The translations under genes and the position numbers were made by a program. DNA of 64,000 bases, from NCBI GenBank assembly GCA_035765415.1, contig DASTXR010000163.1, positions 1-64,000 on the forward strand, read 5' to 3'. Positions 25,056-34,791 of the stretch are shown piece by piece. The stretch comes from CADEED01 sp035765415. Lineage in GTDB: Bacteria > Pseudomonadota > Gammaproteobacteria > Steroidobacterales > Steroidobacteraceae. The notes below the pieces were generated by a model. It was not told the DNA's origin. It saw nothing but the letters and a program-made list of their open reading frames with translations, and made no database searches. Within the stretch, counting starts at the first letter, position 1; every line of letters starts with the position of its first letter.

Positions 25056-27191
25056 ATGGACACGAAGAAACGGATTTCTTTGCCGGCCGCGTTCCGTGCG
25101 GCGCTCGCGCTCTCCATTACATTCCCCGCCGCTGCATTCGCCCAGAGCTGCGGCCTCGTCGCCAACAGCGGCTTCGAAGCCAATCTCACCGGCTGGACCG
25201 TCTCGGGTCCGGTGTCCATCGTGAGCGATGCCCACTCGGGCACGAAAGCCGCGCGCATCGGCACCGCGCAGGGCGGCGTGAATGGTGCCGGCACCTTCGC
25301 CGTGACCGCCGGTCAATCCCTCACCTTCCAGTTCTGGGCGAAAGTCACCGGCACGCCTTCCTGGGCTGGCGTCGGCCTCGACTTCCTCGATGCGGCCGGC
25401 AGCGAAATCGCCGAGATCAATACCCAGGTTACGGGTGGCACGTACACACTGCGGTCCACGACGCGCACCGTGCCCAACGGCGCCGTCGCGGCCCGCATAT
25501 GGACCTGGAAAAGCGGAAGCACGGGCAATCTGTTCCTCGACGACTTCTGCGTCACCGTGCCCGATTCTCAGGCCCCGTCGGTACCGGCGGGGCTCGCCTC
25601 CGCGCTGGTGGGCACCAGCAGCTTCACGCTGCGCTGGAATTCCTCCACGGACAATGTGGGAGTCACCGGTTACGAAGTTTTCCGCGGCGGCGCGTCGATC
25701 GGCACCACCGCGGCTACCTCATTCAGCGTCACCGGCCTGGCGGCCGCCACCACTTACGCGATGCGGGTTCGTGCGCGCGATGCCGCGGGCAACTGGTCGG
25801 CGCAGAGCACGGCGCTCAACGTCACGACGGCCGGTGGCGCTGCCAACTACGACGTCACCATCAACAAGGCCGCACGCCACCAGACCATCGACGGTTTCGG
25901 TTTCTTCGGCGCGCAGAACACCTGGTGGTCGGGATCCTCGTCGCTGTGGAGCGATGCCTGGGGCGACCAGGTCATCAGCGATCTCGGCATCACCATCTGG
26001 CGCAACGAGCATTACCCGCCGTCGGACAACATGAACACGCAGGACGCCAACTGGGCGAAGCAGCGCCCGGTGGTCCAGGGTCTCAAGCGAAAGGCAGATC
26101 AATTCGGCGTCAACCTCAAGTTCATCTTCACCGTGTGGAGCCCGCCGGCGTCCATGAAAATACGGGTCACCAACAACACGCGCGAAATCGGCGTGCCGCA
26201 TCCGTCCGGCACGAAGCAGGGAGGCGCGCTCGATCCCACGCGCTACGCGGACTTCGCCGCGTGGATGGGTCAGGGAATCGATCAGTATCGCGCCGAAGGC
26301 ATCGAGCCCTACGCCGTCAGTCCGCAGAACGAGCCGTTCTTCGTGCAGGGCTTCAACAGCTGCTGGTACAAGCAGGAGTGGTATCCCGAGATGCTGATCG
26401 GCGCCATGTCCATCCTCAGGGCTAACTATCCGAACGTGAAGGTGTTCGGCAGCGAAGGCATGCTCGAGATGGAAGCCGCCGACAACAACTGGCCGTGGTT
26501 CTATCACAAGCAGATCCTCGACTCGGCTCAGGCGCGCGCAAACCTCGACATCCTCGCCGTGCACGGATACAGCGACGGTGTCGCGCCCACTTCCGGCAGC
26601 ACGCTCGGACACCTGTGGCAGAGCCACAAGCAGCACTTCGCCGATCCCATGAACAAGAAACAGTGGATGACCGAAACCTCGGGATACCAGGACGCCTGGA
26701 ATGGCTCCCCCGGCGCGTTCGCGCTCGGGCTCGACATCATGTCGGCGCTCAACAATGGCAACGTCGCAGGCTGGGTGTGGTGGCAGGGAAGCGAGAATCC
26801 CGGGGCAACCTCCGGCGTGGGCGAATTCGCGCTCATGAACGGGCTGGTCAAGGGCAAGAAGTACTACGCGTCGAAGCAGTTCTACCGCTACATCCGCCCG
26901 GGCGCAGTGCGGGTTGGCGCCGCCAGCGCCAACAGCAACGTCTTCGTTTCCGCCTACGAACATGCCGGCGCGGGCACGCACACCATCGTGCTCGCGAATA
27001 CGGCTGCCGGCTCGCAATCGATCACGCTGGGTGGCGCGGGTCTCCCGGCGAGCTTCACGATCTATCGCACGTCGGCGTCGGAGAACGCCGTGAACGCCGG
27101 CGACTACGCGACCGGCACCGCGCTCGCGCTGCCCGGGCGGTCCATCACCACATTGCAGGCCGGCGGCACGCCGCTCGCGACGTCGCCGTAG
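25056..27191 (+). CDS. Exported GH30 family glycoside hydrolase with CBM-like and FnIII domains
   Basis: This 711-residue secreted enzyme has a signal peptide (residues 1-30, ending AFAQ). A jelly-roll carbohydrate-binding-like domain spans about 31-168, a fibronectin type III domain about 172-258, and a GH30 barrel with its beta-sandwich from about 265 to the end. The barrel carries the acid/base Glu426 in SPQNEP and the nucleophile Glu540 in MTETSGY. GH30 enzymes cleave xylans, beta-1,6-glucans or related polymers; the subfamily cannot be fixed by eye. It is a plausible T2SS cargo. The ATG at 25056 is chosen for the signal peptide. Confidence 0.9.
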   Translation: MDTKKRISLPAAFRAALALSITFPAAAFAQSCGLVANSGFEANLTGWTVSGPVSIVSDAHSGTKAARIGTAQGGVNGAGTFAVTAGQSLTFQFWAKVTGTPSWAGVGLDFLDAAGSEIAEINTQVTGGTYTLRSTTRTVPNGAVAARIWTWKSGSTGNLFLDDFCVTVPDSQAPSVPAGLASALVGTSSFTLRWNSSTDNVGVTGYEVFRGGASIGTTAATSFSVTGLAAATTYAMRVRARDAAGNWSAQSTALNVTTAGGAANYDVTINKAARHQTIDGFGFFGAQNTWWSGSSSLWSDAWGDQVISDLGITIWRNEHYPPSDNMNTQDANWAKQRPVVQGLKRKADQFGVNLKFIFTVWSPPASMKIRVTNNTREIGVPHPSGTKQGGALDPTRYADFAAWMGQGIDQYRAEGIEPYAVSPQNEPFFVQGFNSCWYKQEWYPEMLIGAMSILRANYPNVKVFGSEGMLEMEAADNNWPWFYHKQILDSAQARANLDILAVHGYSDGVAPTSGSTLGHLWQSHKQHFADPMNKKQWMTETSGYQDAWNGSPGAFALGLDIMSALNNGNVAGWVWWQGSENPGATSGVGEFALMNGLVKGKKYYASKQFYRYIRPGAVRVGAASANSNVFVSAYEHAGAGTHTIVLANTAAGSQSITLGGAGLPASFTIYRTSASENAVNAGDYATGTALALPGRSITTLQAGGTPLATSP

Positions 27192-27225
27192 ATAGGTGGT
27201 GCCTGAGAGGGGTTCCCGGCTCCAC

Positions 27226-28200
27226 TCAATAACGGACCAGAGCGGAGCCCCAGGTGAAGCCGCCACCGAAGGCCTCTAACAAGAGCAGGTCACCGCGCTT
27301 CACGCGGCCGTCGCGCACGCCGGTGTCCAGCGCCAGCGGCACCGAGGCCGTCGAGGTGTTGCCATGATCCTGCACGGTGACGATGACCCGCTCCATCGGC
27401 AGCTCGAGCCGCTTGGCCATCGCGCCGATGATGCGGATGTTCGCCTGGTGCGGGATCAGCCAGTTGACGGCGGACTTCTCGAGGCCGTTGTGCGCCAGCG
27501 CCTCGTCGACCGCGCCACCCAGCTTGGTGACCGCGACCTTGAAGACTTCGCTGCCGGCCATCTTGATGCCGATGTCCACCTTGTTGGTGTCAGGGTCGAT
27601 GTTGAAACCCTTGGACACTCCGCTGTCGACGTACAACAGGTCCTTGTAGACCCCGTCGGAGTGCAGGTGCGTGCTCATGATGCCGGGCTCGGATGACGGC
27701 TTGAGCACCACCGCGCCCGCCCCGTCGCCGAACAACACGGCGGTGTTCCGGTCGGACCAGTTGGTGATGCGCGAAAGGGTTTCCGCGCCGACCACGAGGG
27801 CGCACTTGGCCTCGCCCGCCTTCACGAACTTGTCGGCGATGGACAATGCGTAGATGAACCCGCTGCACGCGGTCTCCACGGAGAACGCGGGGCAGCCACG
27901 CGCGCCGAGGCGCGCCTGCAGCAGCGTGCCGCAGTTGGGAAAGACGAGATCGGGCGTGGTGGTTCCGAACACGATGAAATCGATTTCGGCCGGCGTGACG
28001 CCCGCGGCTTCGATGGCGCGACGCGCGGCGGTTTCGCCGAGGTCGACGGTAGTTTGGCCATCGGCCGCGATGTGCCGCCGCTCGATGCCGGTGCGCGTGC
28101 GGATCCACTCGTCGGTGGTATCCATCTTCTTCTCGAGATCGGAGTTCGTGACGATCCGTTCCGGAAGGTAGGAGCCCGTACCGGCGATGCGTGAATACAT
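27226..28200 (-). CDS. fabH: 3-oxoacyl-[acyl-carrier-protein] synthase III FabH
   Basis: FabH condenses acetyl-CoA with malonyl-ACP to start type II fatty acid synthesis. The 324-residue product has the full catalytic triad: Cys112 in VETACSGF, His251 in LIPHQANIR and Asn281 in DHGNTSTAS. The N-terminal YSRIAGTGSYLPERIVTN and the final FGGGFTWGSALVRY are typical. It follows plsX by 26 bases on the minus strand, as in many Gammaproteobacteria. The usual downstream fabD, fabG and acpP genes are not next to it; a GH30 gene on the other strand converges here. Confidence 0.97.
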   Translation of the reverse strand: MYSRIAGTGSYLPERIVTNSDLEKKMDTTDEWIRTRTGIERRHIAADGQTTVDLGETAARRAIEAAGVTPAEIDFIVFGTTTPDLVFPNCGTLLQARLGARGCPAFSVETACSGFIYALSIADKFVKAGEAKCALVVGAETLSRITNWSDRNTAVLFGDGAGAVVLKPSSEPGIMSTHLHSDGVYKDLLYVDSGVSKGFNIDPDTNKVDIGIKMAGSEVFKVAVTKLGGAVDEALAHNGLEKSAVNWLIPHQANIRIIGAMAKRLELPMERVIVTVQDHGNTSTASVPLALDTGVRDGRVKRGDLLLLEAFGGGFTWGSALVRY

Positions 28201-28226
28201 GCTGAGCCTTTTTTAGCCGGAGTTCG

Positions 28227-29255
28227 TTAGCCGGAGTTCGCTTTGTCGGGCGACGGCGCCGTTGCCAGGGCGCTCGCGATCGCCGCAGGCAGTCCACGGC
28301 GCATTGCCGTGGCGGTCGTGGCCACCGCCTGGGCGAATGCGACGCGATCCGCGCTGCCGTGGCTTTTTACCACGACTGCGGTCAGTCCGACCATGCAGGC
28401 GCCGTTGTAGCGCCGCGGATCGAGTTTCTCGCCGACTCGCCGCAGTACCGGGCGGGCTAGCAATCCCGAGATCTTCGCCGTGGCGCTGCGCGAAAACTCC
28501 GTGCGCAGTTGTTCGACGATGAGCTTGGCCAGACCTTCCATCGCCTTCAACGCGACGTTGCCGGTGAATCCATCGGTGACCACCACGTCGACGTGTTCGT
28601 CGAAAATATGGTTGCCTTCGACGAAGCCCAGGTAGTTCACGCCGCTCGCGCGAATGAGCTCGTGCGCTTCCTGGATCAGCTCGTGGCCCTTGGTGTCTTC
28701 CTCACCGATGTTGAGCAGGCCGACGCGCGGCGTGGCGATGCCGAACACGTCGCGGGCCACGATCGAGCCCATGGTCGCGAACTGCGCGAGCTGCAGCGCC
28801 GTCGCCTTCGTGTTCGCGCCCAGGTCGAGGATATGAGTGTGCCCGCCGTTGCGCGCGGGCACCGACGACATGATGGGCGCGCGCTCCACGGGCCCCACGG
28901 TCTTCAGCACGAAATGCGCCATGGCCGTCAGCGCGCCGGTGTTGCCGGCGCTGAGCATCGCGCCCGCGCGCCCTTCCTTCACGAGGTCGATGGCGATGCG
29001 CATCGAGGAATCCTTGCGCCGGCGAATGGCTTCGCGCGGATGCTCGGACATCCCCACCACGCTGGCCGCCGGATGAACGGACACGCGCGAGCGCACCGAC
29101 GCCGGCGCATGCGCCAGCGCGGGTTCGATGACGGCAGGGTCACCGACGAGAATCAACTCGAGGGCTGTATCGGTGGCGAGGGCGCGCAGCGCTCCGGGTA
29201 TGCACTCCGGCGCACCGCTGTCGCCACTCATCACATCGACGGCGATCGACGGCAT
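28227..29255 (-). CDS. plsX: Phosphate acyltransferase PlsX
   Basis: PlsX makes acyl-phosphate from acyl-ACP, the first step of phospholipid synthesis in most bacteria. The 342-residue product opens with SIAVDVMSGDSGAPECIPGA and contains MLSAGNTGALTAMAHFVLK, LDLGANTKATALQLAQFA and DGFTGNVALKAMEGLAKL, all family hallmarks. It lies between rpmF and fabH in the conserved yceD-rpmF-plsX-fabH order and is probably co-transcribed with them. Confidence 0.96.
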   Translation of the reverse strand: MPSIAVDVMSGDSGAPECIPGALRALATDTALELILVGDPAVIEPALAHAPASVRSRVSVHPAASVVGMSEHPREAIRRRKDSSMRIAIDLVKEGRAGAMLSAGNTGALTAMAHFVLKTVGPVERAPIMSSVPARNGGHTHILDLGANTKATALQLAQFATMGSIVARDVFGIATPRVGLLNIGEEDTKGHELIQEAHELIRASGVNYLGFVEGNHIFDEHVDVVVTDGFTGNVALKAMEGLAKLIVEQLRTEFSRSATAKISGLLARPVLRRVGEKLDPRRYNGACMVGLTAVVVKSHGSADRVAFAQAVATTATAMRRGLPAAIASALATAPSPDKANSG

Positions 29256-29288
29256 GCGTTACGAGCGGGGCAGCGCCCCGCTCCGCAA

Positions 29289-29483
29289 CTATTCTTCGGT
29301 CTCGACTTCGGCCGGTTTTTCGATGACGCGCTTGCCGCGATAAAAACCGTCGGGAGTGATGCGATGGCGCAGGTGGGTTTCACCCGACTGCGGATCGACT
29401 GACAAAGCGGGCTTCGTCAGCCCATCGTGCGAACGATGCATGCCGCGCTTGGACGGCGTTTTACGACTTTTCTGAACGGGCAT
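29289..29483 (-). CDS. rpmF: 50S ribosomal protein L32
   Basis: This 64-residue basic protein begins MPVQKSRKTPSKRGMHRSHD, the conserved L32 N-terminus, and continues with HLRHRITPDGFYRGKRVI. The C-terminus is more acidic than usual (EKPAEVETEE). It lies 25 bases after yceD and ahead of plsX on the same strand, the standard context for L32. Confidence 0.96.
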   Translation of the reverse strand: MPVQKSRKTPSKRGMHRSHDGLTKPALSVDPQSGETHLRHRITPDGFYRGKRVIEKPAEVETEE

Positions 29484-29508
29484 GGAACCAATCCTCGTGG
29501 GCGACTTA

Positions 29509-30039
29509 CTACTTGCGTTTCAACAGTTCGCCCAACTGTGCAAACGGTTTTTGAACCTGCGCGTCGGCCGACTCATCGGCGTCCGCTTCCTGACCGGGCA
29601 GCTGCATCGCGCTGTCCGCACATTCACTGCCTTCCGCATGGCGCGCCACGTGTGGCAACGCGAGCAGAATCTCTTCATCGACGAGGTCGCGAACGCTGAC
29701 GCTATCGGCCTCGACCAGAAAAACTTCCATCCCCTCGGGTACCCGGTCCGCCGCGTTGTAATCGCTGACGAGCGCGATGCGCGACTTCACCCGTACCGGC
29801 CAGCCCATCGGCTGCATGCAGCGCTGGCAAACTACTTCGGGCTCGGCGCCGACCTCGAGGTCTGCGACCGCCTGCCCGACCTGCCGCGAGAAGCGCACCT
29901 GCCCCTTGGCCTCGCCATCGGCGCTCACCAACTCATGAGACACCCTGGGCAACTCGGCAAGTGGGATCGTGAAATCGACCACCGCTTCGGTGCCTACCAA
30001 GGTGTCCACAGGAGCGCGTCGGGACCAGCCCAGTGACAT
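29509..30039 (-). CDS. yceD: YceD/DUF177 family protein
   Basis: YceD (DUF177) precedes rpmF in most bacteria and has been linked to 23S rRNA accumulation. The product of about 176 residues has VVCQRCMQPMGWPVRVKSRI, with the family cysteine pair, and the conserved DLVDEEILLALPHVARH segment, followed by an acidic tail. The ATG at 30039 (MSLGWSRRAPVD) is preferred; an in-frame ATG at 30072 would add 11 residues. It is divergent from maf with 67 bases between the two. Confidence 0.9.
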   Translation of the reverse strand: MSLGWSRRAPVDTLVGTEAVVDFTIPLAELPRVSHELVSADGEAKGQVRFSRQVGQAVADLEVGAEPEVVCQRCMQPMGWPVRVKSRIALVSDYNAADRVPEGMEVFLVEADSVSVRDLVDEEILLALPHVARHAEGSECADSAMQLPGQEADADESADAQVQKPFAQLGELLKRK

Positions 30040-30106
30040 GGGGCGCGTATGATAGGGACCGCATCCCGCCAAGTCAAAACAACATTAACTCTAAGCCATT
30101 GTTTTT

Positions 30107-30703
30107 ATGAGCCCCAATGCGCCAACGCGCCCGTTGATCCTGGCATCCACGTCCCGATACCGCGCCAGCCTGCTGCAGCGCTTCGGCCTGCCCTTCACGC
30201 CCCACAATCCAGCCGTGGACGAGGCCGAGCGGCACGGGGAATCGCCCCGTGCGCGGGCTTTCCGGCTGTCTGAAGCGAAGGCCGAGGCGGTGGCCACCCT
30301 GTTTCCCCAGGCCATCGTGGTGGGCGGGGACCAGGTACCCGCCACCAGCACCACCATCCTCAACAAGCCGGGCAATGCGGCCAACTGCCGCGAACAGCTC
30401 AAGCTGCTGTCCGGATCCACAGCCGAGTTCTACACGGCCTGCACGCTCCGCTGCCTCGAAACCGGGGTGAAGCTTTCGCACGTGGACACCACGGCGGTGA
30501 AGCTGCGGCCGCTCGCGGACGCGGAAATCGACCGCTACATCGAGCGCGAAAAGCCGTTCGACTGTGCCGGCGGATTCAAGGCCGAGGCGCTGGGGATCGT
30601 GCTGTTCGAGCGCATCGATACCGAGGACCCGACGGCCATCATCGGCATGCCGCTCATCTGGCTGGCGGGCGCCCTGCGTGCCGTGGGCTTCGCGGTCCCG
30701 TGA
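30107..30703 (+). CDS. maf: Maf/YceF family nucleoside triphosphate pyrophosphatase
   Basis: Maf proteins hydrolyse non-canonical or modified nucleoside triphosphates. The 198-residue product begins with LILASTSRYRASLLQRFGLPF and contains GGDQVPATSTTILNKPG and EKPFDCAGGFKAEALGI, matching the YceF (m7GTP pyrophosphatase) branch. It is divergent from yceD and converges with rluC, which keeps the E. coli yceF neighbourhood. The subgroup assignment to YceF rests mainly on context. Confidence 0.92.
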   Translation: MSPNAPTRPLILASTSRYRASLLQRFGLPFTPHNPAVDEAERHGESPRARAFRLSEAKAEAVATLFPQAIVVGGDQVPATSTTILNKPGNAANCREQLKLLSGSTAEFYTACTLRCLETGVKLSHVDTTAVKLRPLADAEIDRYIEREKPFDCAGGFKAEALGIVLFERIDTEDPTAIIGMPLIWLAGALRAVGFAVP

Positions 30704-30715
30704 CGAGAACCGGCA

Positions 30716-31726
30716 TCACCGCTTCTTTTCTCCGAGCACATCGATAACGGCGGCGAGATCCGCGGGCAGCGGTGCGCTGGCATTGAACTCCACGCCGGTT
30801 TCCGGCCAGGTGAAACTCAAGCGGTGCGCATGCAGGAACATGCGCTTGAGGCCCGACTCCTTCATCTTCTCGTTGAACTCGGCCTCACCATACTTCTCAT
30901 CGCCCGCCAGTGGATAGCCGGCATGCGCGGCATGCACGCGGATCTGGTGCGTGCGCCCCGTTTCGAGCGAGACCTCGACGAGCGTCGCACGCTTGCCGAA
31001 GAACTGCACCGGCTTGAACACGCTCACCGCTTCTTTTCCCGACTCGTGCGCCTTCACCGTGCGCTCCCCGCCGACGCGTATGTCGGTGCGCAGCGGCACG
31101 TCGATGCGCTTCTGCCCGAGCTCCCACTTGCCTTTCACGAGTGCGAGGTAATGCTTCTCCACGTGCCCGTCGCGCATGAGCGCATGCAGCGTGCGCAGCG
31201 CCGCGGGCTTGCGCGACACCAGCAGCAGACCGCTGGTGTCGCGATCGATGCGGTGGACGAGCTCCAGCGTCTCGTCGGGCCGCGCGGCGCGTAATGCTTC
31301 GATGACGCCAAAGCTCACGCCGCTGCCGCCATGAACGGCGACACCGGCGGGTTTGTCGATGACGAGGACTCGCGGATCTTCGTAAATGATGGCGCCCGTC
31401 AGTCCCTGGACCATCGCCGGTGGCGCGCGCCTGGGTGGCGCGGCCGCGCCGGTACGCACCGGCGGCACGCGGACGATGTCGCTTGCCAGCAACCTCTGAT
31501 CGGGCTTCGCGCGCTTGCCGTTCACGCGCACCTCACCTTTGCGGATCACGCGAAAGATGTGTGTCTTGGGCACGTCCTTGAGGATTCGACCCAGAAAGTT
31601 GTCGAGGCGCTGGCCCGCGCCGCGCTCGCCCGCCTCCACTTGCTGGACTTTGGCGGGCGCTTCGACCGGTTTCGGGAGAGATTGAGGCGCGGGCGCCACA
31701 GGAGTTTCGTAACGTCTTGTTTTCAC
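30716..31726 (-). CDS. rluC: 23S rRNA pseudouridine synthase RluC
   Basis: RluC modifies uridines 955, 2504 and 2580 of 23S rRNA (E. coli numbering). The product of about 336 residues has an N-terminal S4 domain (AGQRLDNFLGRILKDVPKTHIFRVIRKGEVRVN) and the RluA-type catalytic motif ELVHRIDRDTSGLLL with its aspartate. RTHQIRVHAAHAGYPLAGDEKYG follows. GTG 31726 is chosen as start; the frame stays open to 31840, but that extension (RRVRVVLLQSAIGG) is unlike the family. It is divergent from rne, as in E. coli. Confidence 0.93.
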   Translation of the reverse strand: MKTRRYETPVAPAPQSLPKPVEAPAKVQQVEAGERGAGQRLDNFLGRILKDVPKTHIFRVIRKGEVRVNGKRAKPDQRLLASDIVRVPPVRTGAAAPPRRAPPAMVQGLTGAIIYEDPRVLVIDKPAGVAVHGGSGVSFGVIEALRAARPDETLELVHRIDRDTSGLLLVSRKPAALRTLHALMRDGHVEKHYLALVKGKWELGQKRIDVPLRTDIRVGGERTVKAHESGKEAVSVFKPVQFFGKRATLVEVSLETGRTHQIRVHAAHAGYPLAGDEKYGEAEFNEKMKESGLKRMFLHAHRLSFTWPETGVEFNASAPLPADLAAVIDVLGEKKR

Positions 31727-32134
31727 TAAGGGTCTCGGGCTATGATGCGCGCCGTCGTCGTCCCCAGCTTGTGTGTGACGACGCAATGCCGCGGCACCGC
31801 CGATCGCACTCTGTAATAAGACGACTCGAACGCGCCGCATGTTAGTTGGTCCCCGATAAGGGGGCCATCGCTCGAAGGCCGACTTGAATCGTCGCGCTTA
31901 AGGTTTGGTCCAAAAGACGCACCTTGCGCACCGTCGGTGAAGTAGCCCAAAGGGTTTTGGCGCTCCGCCCCATCATGGGACGGACATACAACGTGAATAC
32001 ACGTCTACCCCACGACAGACTTTGGCCTCACGGCTTGCCCCTCCGCGTCGCGCGGTCGAAGGCAATGCCGTCCGCAAGGATATCCGCCGTTCGAATCGAG
32101 TTGGCCCGACAGAAGTCATCAAGGTCCAATTCAA
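31727..32134. promoter_or_regulatory. 408-base divergent region between rluC and rne, probable rne 5' leader
   Basis: No gene is supported here; the short open frames have no family resemblance. In E. coli the equivalent gap carries promoters for rluC and a long structured rne leader through which RNase E controls its own mRNA. The region here has AT-richer patches near 31810 and 31905 and several small palindromes (for example GTGTATTCACG-like near 31995). I could not identify the hairpins themselves with confidence. Confidence 0.35.
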
Positions 32135-34768
32135 ATGAAGAGAATGCTCGTCAATGCAACTCAGCAAGAGGAGTTGCGAGTCGCGCTGGTTGATGGTCAG
32201 AAACTATTCGATCTTTCCATCGAGATACCCTCCAAAGAACAAAAGAAAGCCAACATCTACAAAGGCCGAATCTCGCGTATCGAGCCGTCGCTCGAGGCCT
32301 GCTTTGTCGATTACGGTGCGGAACGCCACGGCTTTCTGCCTCTGAAGGAAATATCCAAGGACTACTTCCGGCAGAAGTCCGACGGCGGGCGCACCAACAT
32401 GCGCGACCTGCTGTCCGAGGGCCAGGAAGTCATCGTCCAGGTCGAAAAGGAAGAGCGCGGCAACAAGGGCGCCGCCCTCACCACGTTCATCTCGCTGGCC
32501 GGCCGCTTCCTCGTGCTCATGCCGAACAACCCGCGCGCCGGTGGCGTGTCGCGCCGCATCGAAGGCGAAGACCGCGACCAGATGCGCCAGGTCATGGATG
32601 AGCTCGTCATCCCCGACGGCATGGGCGCCATCGTGCGCACCGCCGGCGTGGGCCGCGCGGCCGCCGAGCTGCAGTGGGATCTCGACAATCTCAAGAGCCA
32701 GTGGGACCAGATCGATGCGGCCACCAAGGACCGCCCTGCTCCGTACCTGGTGTATCGCGAAAGCGACGCCGTCACGCGCTCGTTGCGCGATTACCTCGCC
32801 GACGACATCGGCGAAGTGCTCGTGGACGACGACGCCACGTTCGCGACCGCGCAGGAATACATGACACGGTTCATGCCGCCCGAAGCGCAGAAGCGCCTCA
32901 AGCGCTACACCGACGACATCCCGCTGTTCACACGCTTCCAGATCGAGAGCCAGATCGAATCGGCGTATGCGCACAAGGTGGAGTTGCCCTCGGGCGGCTC
33001 GATCGTCATCGACTACACGGAGGCGCTGGTCTCCGTGGACATCAACTCCGCCCGCGCCACGCGCGGGTCGGACATCGAGACCACGGCCACCAACACCAAC
33101 CTCGAAGCGGCGGACGAGATCGCGCGCCAGCTTCGCATCCGCGACATCGGCGGCCTCATCGTCATCGACTTCATCGACATGGAGTCGCCGAAGAACCAGC
33201 GTGATGTCGAAGATCGCCTGCGCGACGCCGTGAAGATGGATCGCGCGCGCATACAGATCGGGCGGCTCTCGCGTTTCGGCCTGCTCGAAATGTCGCGCCA
33301 GCGCCTGCGTCCGTCGCTGGGCGAATCCAGCCACCTGGTCTGCCCGCGCTGCACCGGCATCGGCAGCATCCGCTCGGTGGAATCCATGACGCTCGCCATC
33401 CTGCGCCTCATCGGCGAGGAAGCGCGCAAGGACAAGACCGCGCAGATCATCGCGCAGGTGCCGGTCGAAGTGGCCACCTACCTGATGAACGAGAAGCGCG
33501 AGTGGCTGCGCACGCTCGAGGACAAGAGCTCGGTCGATCTCATGATCGTCCCGAACCCGCACATCCAGACGCCGGAATATTCGATCAAGCGCGTACGCAC
33601 CGACGAAGTGGAGCTGCCCGAGAACAAGGTGCTCAGCTACAAGATGCCCGAGCGTCCGCAGGTGGCCGACCCCACCGGCACGCGCGACGTCAAGCCGGTT
33701 CTCGAGCCGGCCGCCGTCATCCCCACCGCACCGGCAACCTCCGCGCCCGTGGTCGTACACGTTCCGGTGCCGGCGAAGGAAGCCACCGCGGCAGCGCCCA
33801 AGGCGCCTCCGCCGGGCCTCGGGTTCTGGGCGCGTCTCGTCTATCTATTCACCGGCAACGCGCCCGGCGCCGCCGCCGCGCCGTCGCAGGCGCGCACCGA
33901 ACCGCGCCGCGAAGGCAATCGTGAGGGGCATCGCGACGGCCACCGCGACCGTGACCGTGGCCGCTCGCGGCACGGTGGTGATCGCGACCGTGGACGCGAT
34001 CGTGATCGCAGCGCGCATGGACGCGACCGCAATCGCGACAAGGACGCTGGCCGCAATCGTGACAAGGAAGGCGGAGGCCGCGACCGTCACCGCGAACATG
34101 GCCGCGATCGCGATCGCGACGCCGCAGCCCCACCGCGCGAGGCGCAGCGCGATCAACCGCCTCGCGAGCGCGATGCGCAACGTGACGCCGAACGTCTGGC
34201 CCAGCGTGAGCGTCAGCGCGAACGGCAGCGCGAACAGCAGGCCGCCGCCAATGCCCAGGCGGGAGCTCCCATTGCGCCCGCAATCGATCCTGCGAACGAG
34301 CCGCCGCCACCGGTTCTCGAAGGTGGCAACGGCCCGGCCCAGGATGGCGGACCGCGCGGTGAAGGCCGGGGTCGTCGAGGACGCCGCCGTGGACGTCGTG
34401 GCGGAGGTCGCAGCCGCGAAGGCGGTGGCCAGCCAGGCAACGCCGGTGGTGAAGGCAACGAGGGCGCGGATTACGCGGGTGCCCGCGAAGCTTCCGCCGA
34501 GGAACGCGAGTTCCATGCGCAGATGACCAACGGCAATCGTGGCGAAGGTCGCGAGCAGCCCGAGCCCGTCGCAGTGGAGCGTTCCGAGCCGCAGCGCGAG
34601 CCTCAGCGCGAACCTCAGCGTGAGCCGCAACGCGAACCGCAACGCGAGTCGCGCAACGAAGGATCGCAGGCGCCGCTCGACCTGCCGCCGCCGCCGCCGA
34701 CCAAGCCCTTCGTGGTGTGGTCATCGTCGCCGAGTGACGCAAGCCCAGGAACGCGCCGCGACGAATAA
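32135..34768 (+). CDS. rne: Ribonuclease E
   Basis: RNase E is the essential endoribonuclease of the RNA degradosome. The 877-residue product has an S1 domain (about 35-120) and the DNase-like catalytic domain with Asp302 (VDINSARAT) and Asp345 (LIVIDFIDM). The zinc link is CPRC at 403-406. After about residue 500 the protein becomes a low-complexity scaffold: a run of Arg/Asp repeats (HRDRDRGRSRHGGDRDRG type), Arg/Gln/Glu stretches, a GRRGRRRG box and five PQRE repeats near 820-850. This basic arm probably binds RNA and partner proteins. A terminator follows. Confidence 0.96.
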   Translation: MKRMLVNATQQEELRVALVDGQKLFDLSIEIPSKEQKKANIYKGRISRIEPSLEACFVDYGAERHGFLPLKEISKDYFRQKSDGGRTNMRDLLSEGQEVIVQVEKEERGNKGAALTTFISLAGRFLVLMPNNPRAGGVSRRIEGEDRDQMRQVMDELVIPDGMGAIVRTAGVGRAAAELQWDLDNLKSQWDQIDAATKDRPAPYLVYRESDAVTRSLRDYLADDIGEVLVDDDATFATAQEYMTRFMPPEAQKRLKRYTDDIPLFTRFQIESQIESAYAHKVELPSGGSIVIDYTEALVSVDINSARATRGSDIETTATNTNLEAADEIARQLRIRDIGGLIVIDFIDMESPKNQRDVEDRLRDAVKMDRARIQIGRLSRFGLLEMSRQRLRPSLGESSHLVCPRCTGIGSIRSVESMTLAILRLIGEEARKDKTAQIIAQVPVEVATYLMNEKREWLRTLEDKSSVDLMIVPNPHIQTPEYSIKRVRTDEVELPENKVLSYKMPERPQVADPTGTRDVKPVLEPAAVIPTAPATSAPVVVHVPVPAKEATAAAPKAPPPGLGFWARLVYLFTGNAPGAAAAPSQARTEPRREGNREGHRDGHRDRDRGRSRHGGDRDRGRDRDRSAHGRDRNRDKDAGRNRDKEGGGRDRHREHGRDRDRDAAAPPREAQRDQPPRERDAQRDAERLAQRERQRERQREQQAAANAQAGAPIAPAIDPANEPPPPVLEGGNGPAQDGGPRGEGRGRRGRRRGRRGGGRSREGGGQPGNAGGEGNEGADYAGAREASAEEREFHAQMTNGNRGEGREQPEPVAVERSEPQREPQREPQREPQREPQRESRNEGSQAPLDLPPPPPTKPFVVWSSSPSDASPGTRRDE
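33900..34230 (+). repeat. Arg-Asp repeat region inside rne
   Basis: About 330 bases of rne encode irregular repeats of Arg-Asp, Arg-Glu, Asp-Arg-Asp and His-Arg-Asp using CGC/CGT and GAC/GAT codons. They give a strongly charged, disordered arm. A second set, five PQRE units, lies at about 34591-34650. These repeats can vary in length by slippage. Confidence 0.75.
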
Positions 34769-34791
34769 GGGTTCCGTACCATCGACGCAAG

